Position numbers and translations under genes: made by a program. DNA of 30,119 nucleotides, taken from a virus. The notes under the pieces were generated by a model. That model was not told the DNA's origin, ran no database searches, and saw nothing but the letters and a program-made list of their open reading frames with translations. The stretch is taken from positions 1-30,119 of IMG/VR virus record IMGVR_UViG_3300035019_000002. The stretch is one strand, 5' to 3'. Shown one piece after another: positions 28,846 through 30,119 of the stretch; within the stretch, counting starts at the first letter, position 1; the number at the start of each line of letters is the position of its first letter.

Positions 28846-30119
28846 CTAAATGGCTCCAATCCAGTCAGCAGTATTCGCTTTCCTAAACCCAATCACGATC
28901 GCATCTCCAGCATCAGGCGAACGGTGCAATCGTTTTCTCGTCTTCTCCTTATCCTCCATGCGAATTTTTCCCGTTGATGTGGTTTCGTAATACACTCCTG
29001 CTAAGTCTTCCATCGCTCGGTCTTCCAAATCTCCGAGGGGTGCGATCGCGACTTCTTGGAGCCGCATCGCTTCACGCAGCATCCAAAAGTCTTCTGCCTT
29101 GGCATTGAGATATTCAGCCGCATTCTCCGCTGCCTGTCCCCAATGCACACCGCCTGCTGAGAATCCTTGCTCAATCAGCGAATCGAGTGGACCCGATCCA
29201 AACCCGCCAGAGCGATCGACGGTGACCGTTCCCGGATGTTCTTTCAGCCCTTGAACTGCCAAGCCTACGGCGCGGCTAGAGTCCTTCATGTCGCCTTTGG
29301 TAGGCATTGCACGAATGCTATAAAGCACAGCGCCACGCCAGCGCGATAAACCGTGTTCATCCACGCCATCACCCACATCCAAGCCAAAGCGAGAATCGTG
29401 AGGTTCTGCTTGGGCGTCCCAGTAGGCAGGATTGGCGTCATATCGACGCCGCGCTGCAATAAAGTACGATCGCGGGATAACTGATTGAGCCGAGTCTTCA
29501 GGGAAGAAGCCCTCAACCCGTGATTGCCAGTAGGCAGAGCCTTCACCATACTTTGCTCTGGCTTCTTCAATCCACCCGATCGACACGGCACCCGGAATTT
29601 TGTCTTGAGGACACCACTCTGCCCATTGGGACGGGGGTAAAACCTCGCCCTCGTCATTGCAGATGACGGCTCTAACTTCTGGCTTGAGGCGATACACCCC
29701 TTCTGAATCCGGTTGATACGCCCAAGCCACGTTGGGATGGTCCCAAACTGGAATGCGGATGTGTTTGCGCTTGCAGGCTTTCTCAAACGATCCACCCGTT
29801 TCGATCGGGTTGCCAATTCTAAGAAATCGGTTGTTTGCACCGGTGGCACATGACGAAGCACCCTCGTCAATCTCATTGGAGATACCGCAGGCTTCGTCTT
29901 CGATGACGAGCAAATACTCGTGATGCACGCCTTGAAAGGCGTTGGAGTTCGTATCTGAGGCAGTGAAACCAAAGGCTCTCGCTTCTTCACTGACTCTGAG
30001 AAAGGTTTGTCCTCGTTCTCCTGGTAAGTTCTTTTTGCCGTGGGTCTTGCGAATTTCGCCCCACAGCAGTTCAATCACCTGACGTTTCGTGGGTGCCGTG
30101 GTGATGCATAATCCACCCA
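28846..30119 (-). CDS. Terminase large subunit, N-terminus missing (runs off right edge)
   Basis: The minus-strand frame is open from the right edge, with codons before 30078 reading LCITTAPTKRQV, so the gene begins outside the window. A TTAPTxRQV segment belongs to the ATPase part. Further motifs are the Walker B-like YLLVIEDEACGI, with Asp-Glu, and RIGNP of the coupling region. The C-terminal RNase H-like nuclease shows acidic centres in RFGLDVGDGVDEHG, VTVDRSGGFGSGPLDSLIEQ and RSPDAGDAIVIG. It packages DNA into the prohead and cuts it. About 424 residues are visible. It is the first gene of the head module in view, and the next gene begins immediately after its stop. Confidence 0.9.
   Translation of the reverse strand, partial: GGLCITTAPTKRQVIELLWGEIRKTHGKKNLPGERGQTFLRVSEEARAFGFTASDTNSNAFQGVHHEYLLVIEDEACGISNEIDEGASSCATGANNRFLRIGNPIETGGSFEKACKRKHIRIPVWDHPNVAWAYQPDSEGVYRLKPEVRAVICNDEGEVLPPSQWAEWCPQDKIPGAVSIGWIEEARAKYGEGSAYWQSRVEGFFPEDSAQSVIPRSYFIAARRRYDANPAYWDAQAEPHDSRFGLDVGDGVDEHGLSRWRGAVLYSIRAMPTKGDMKDSSRAVGLAVQGLKEHPGTVTVDRSGGFGSGPLDSLIEQGFSAGGVHWGQAAENAAEYLNAKAEDFWMLREAMRLQEVAIAPLGDLEDRAMEDLAGVYYETTSTGKIRMEDKEKTRKRLHRSPDAGDAIVIGFRKANTADWIGAI

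Noticed and set aside
1-30119. CRISPR array, tRNA, rRNA, integrase or phage attachment site
   Set aside because: I saw no regularly spaced direct repeats, cloverleaf sequence, integrase motif or paired attachment repeats. The GCGATCGC palindromes are the scattered HIP1 type and not an array.

Overview
The window looks like the virion-structure half of a siphovirus-type tailed phage or prophage of a cyanobacterium. The host call rests on the many copies of the GCGATCGC palindrome (the cyanobacterial HIP1 signature) and on cyanobacterium-like cargo genes. Nothing here separates an integrated prophage from a free phage: there is no integrase, repressor, attachment site or tRNA in view. Almost all phage genes lie on the minus strand, so the module reads from right to left.

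Right to left, the head module is: large terminase (cut by the right edge), a small unknown protein, a DUF1073-type portal carrying a pyrophosphatase-like C-terminal domain, a MuF-like minor head protein, [cargo 1: divergent MarR regulator and YdcZ-type DMT transporter], a DUF2213 protease/scaffold protein, a cement-like protein, a DUF2184 major capsid protein and a run of small neck/connector genes with 4-base overlaps. One acidic coiled-coil gene on the plus strand (19065-19469) interrupts the order. The tail module is: tail tube-like protein, a tail-assembly chaperone with a -1 frameshift extension (slippery G GGA AAA at 17492-17498), an M15 zinc peptidase, [cargo 2: plus-strand HEPN protein and a beta-rich unknown], a 2682-residue tape measure with an embedded lipase-like domain, [cargo 3: LysR regulator and LigB/DODA-type dioxygenase], a tail protein, a large hub-like protein, a tail protein with an FCCH-like domain, and a tail fibre-like gene cut by the left edge.

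The most unusual feature is a repeated leader. Eight minus-strand phage genes that do not overlap the gene before them carry TAGGAA or a close variant 25-40 bases before the start codon. In six of them a 6-10 bp stem-loop lies between this AGGA and the ATG. Folding the stem would reduce the Shine-Dalgarno spacing from 27-33 bases to 5-12. The motif is absent from the cargo genes. It could be a family of stem-loop-bridged ribosome binding sites or, alternatively, a late promoter core.

Two cargo modules show signs of how they arrived. The LysR/dioxygenase pair lies between two divergent copies of the tape-measure 3-prime end (6202-6279 and 4088-4165), which suggests exchange within the tape-measure gene. 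Downstream of marR there is an attC-like folded site (24512-24598), as expected for an integron-type cassette. All three cargo modules sit at boundaries between phage transcription or translation units.
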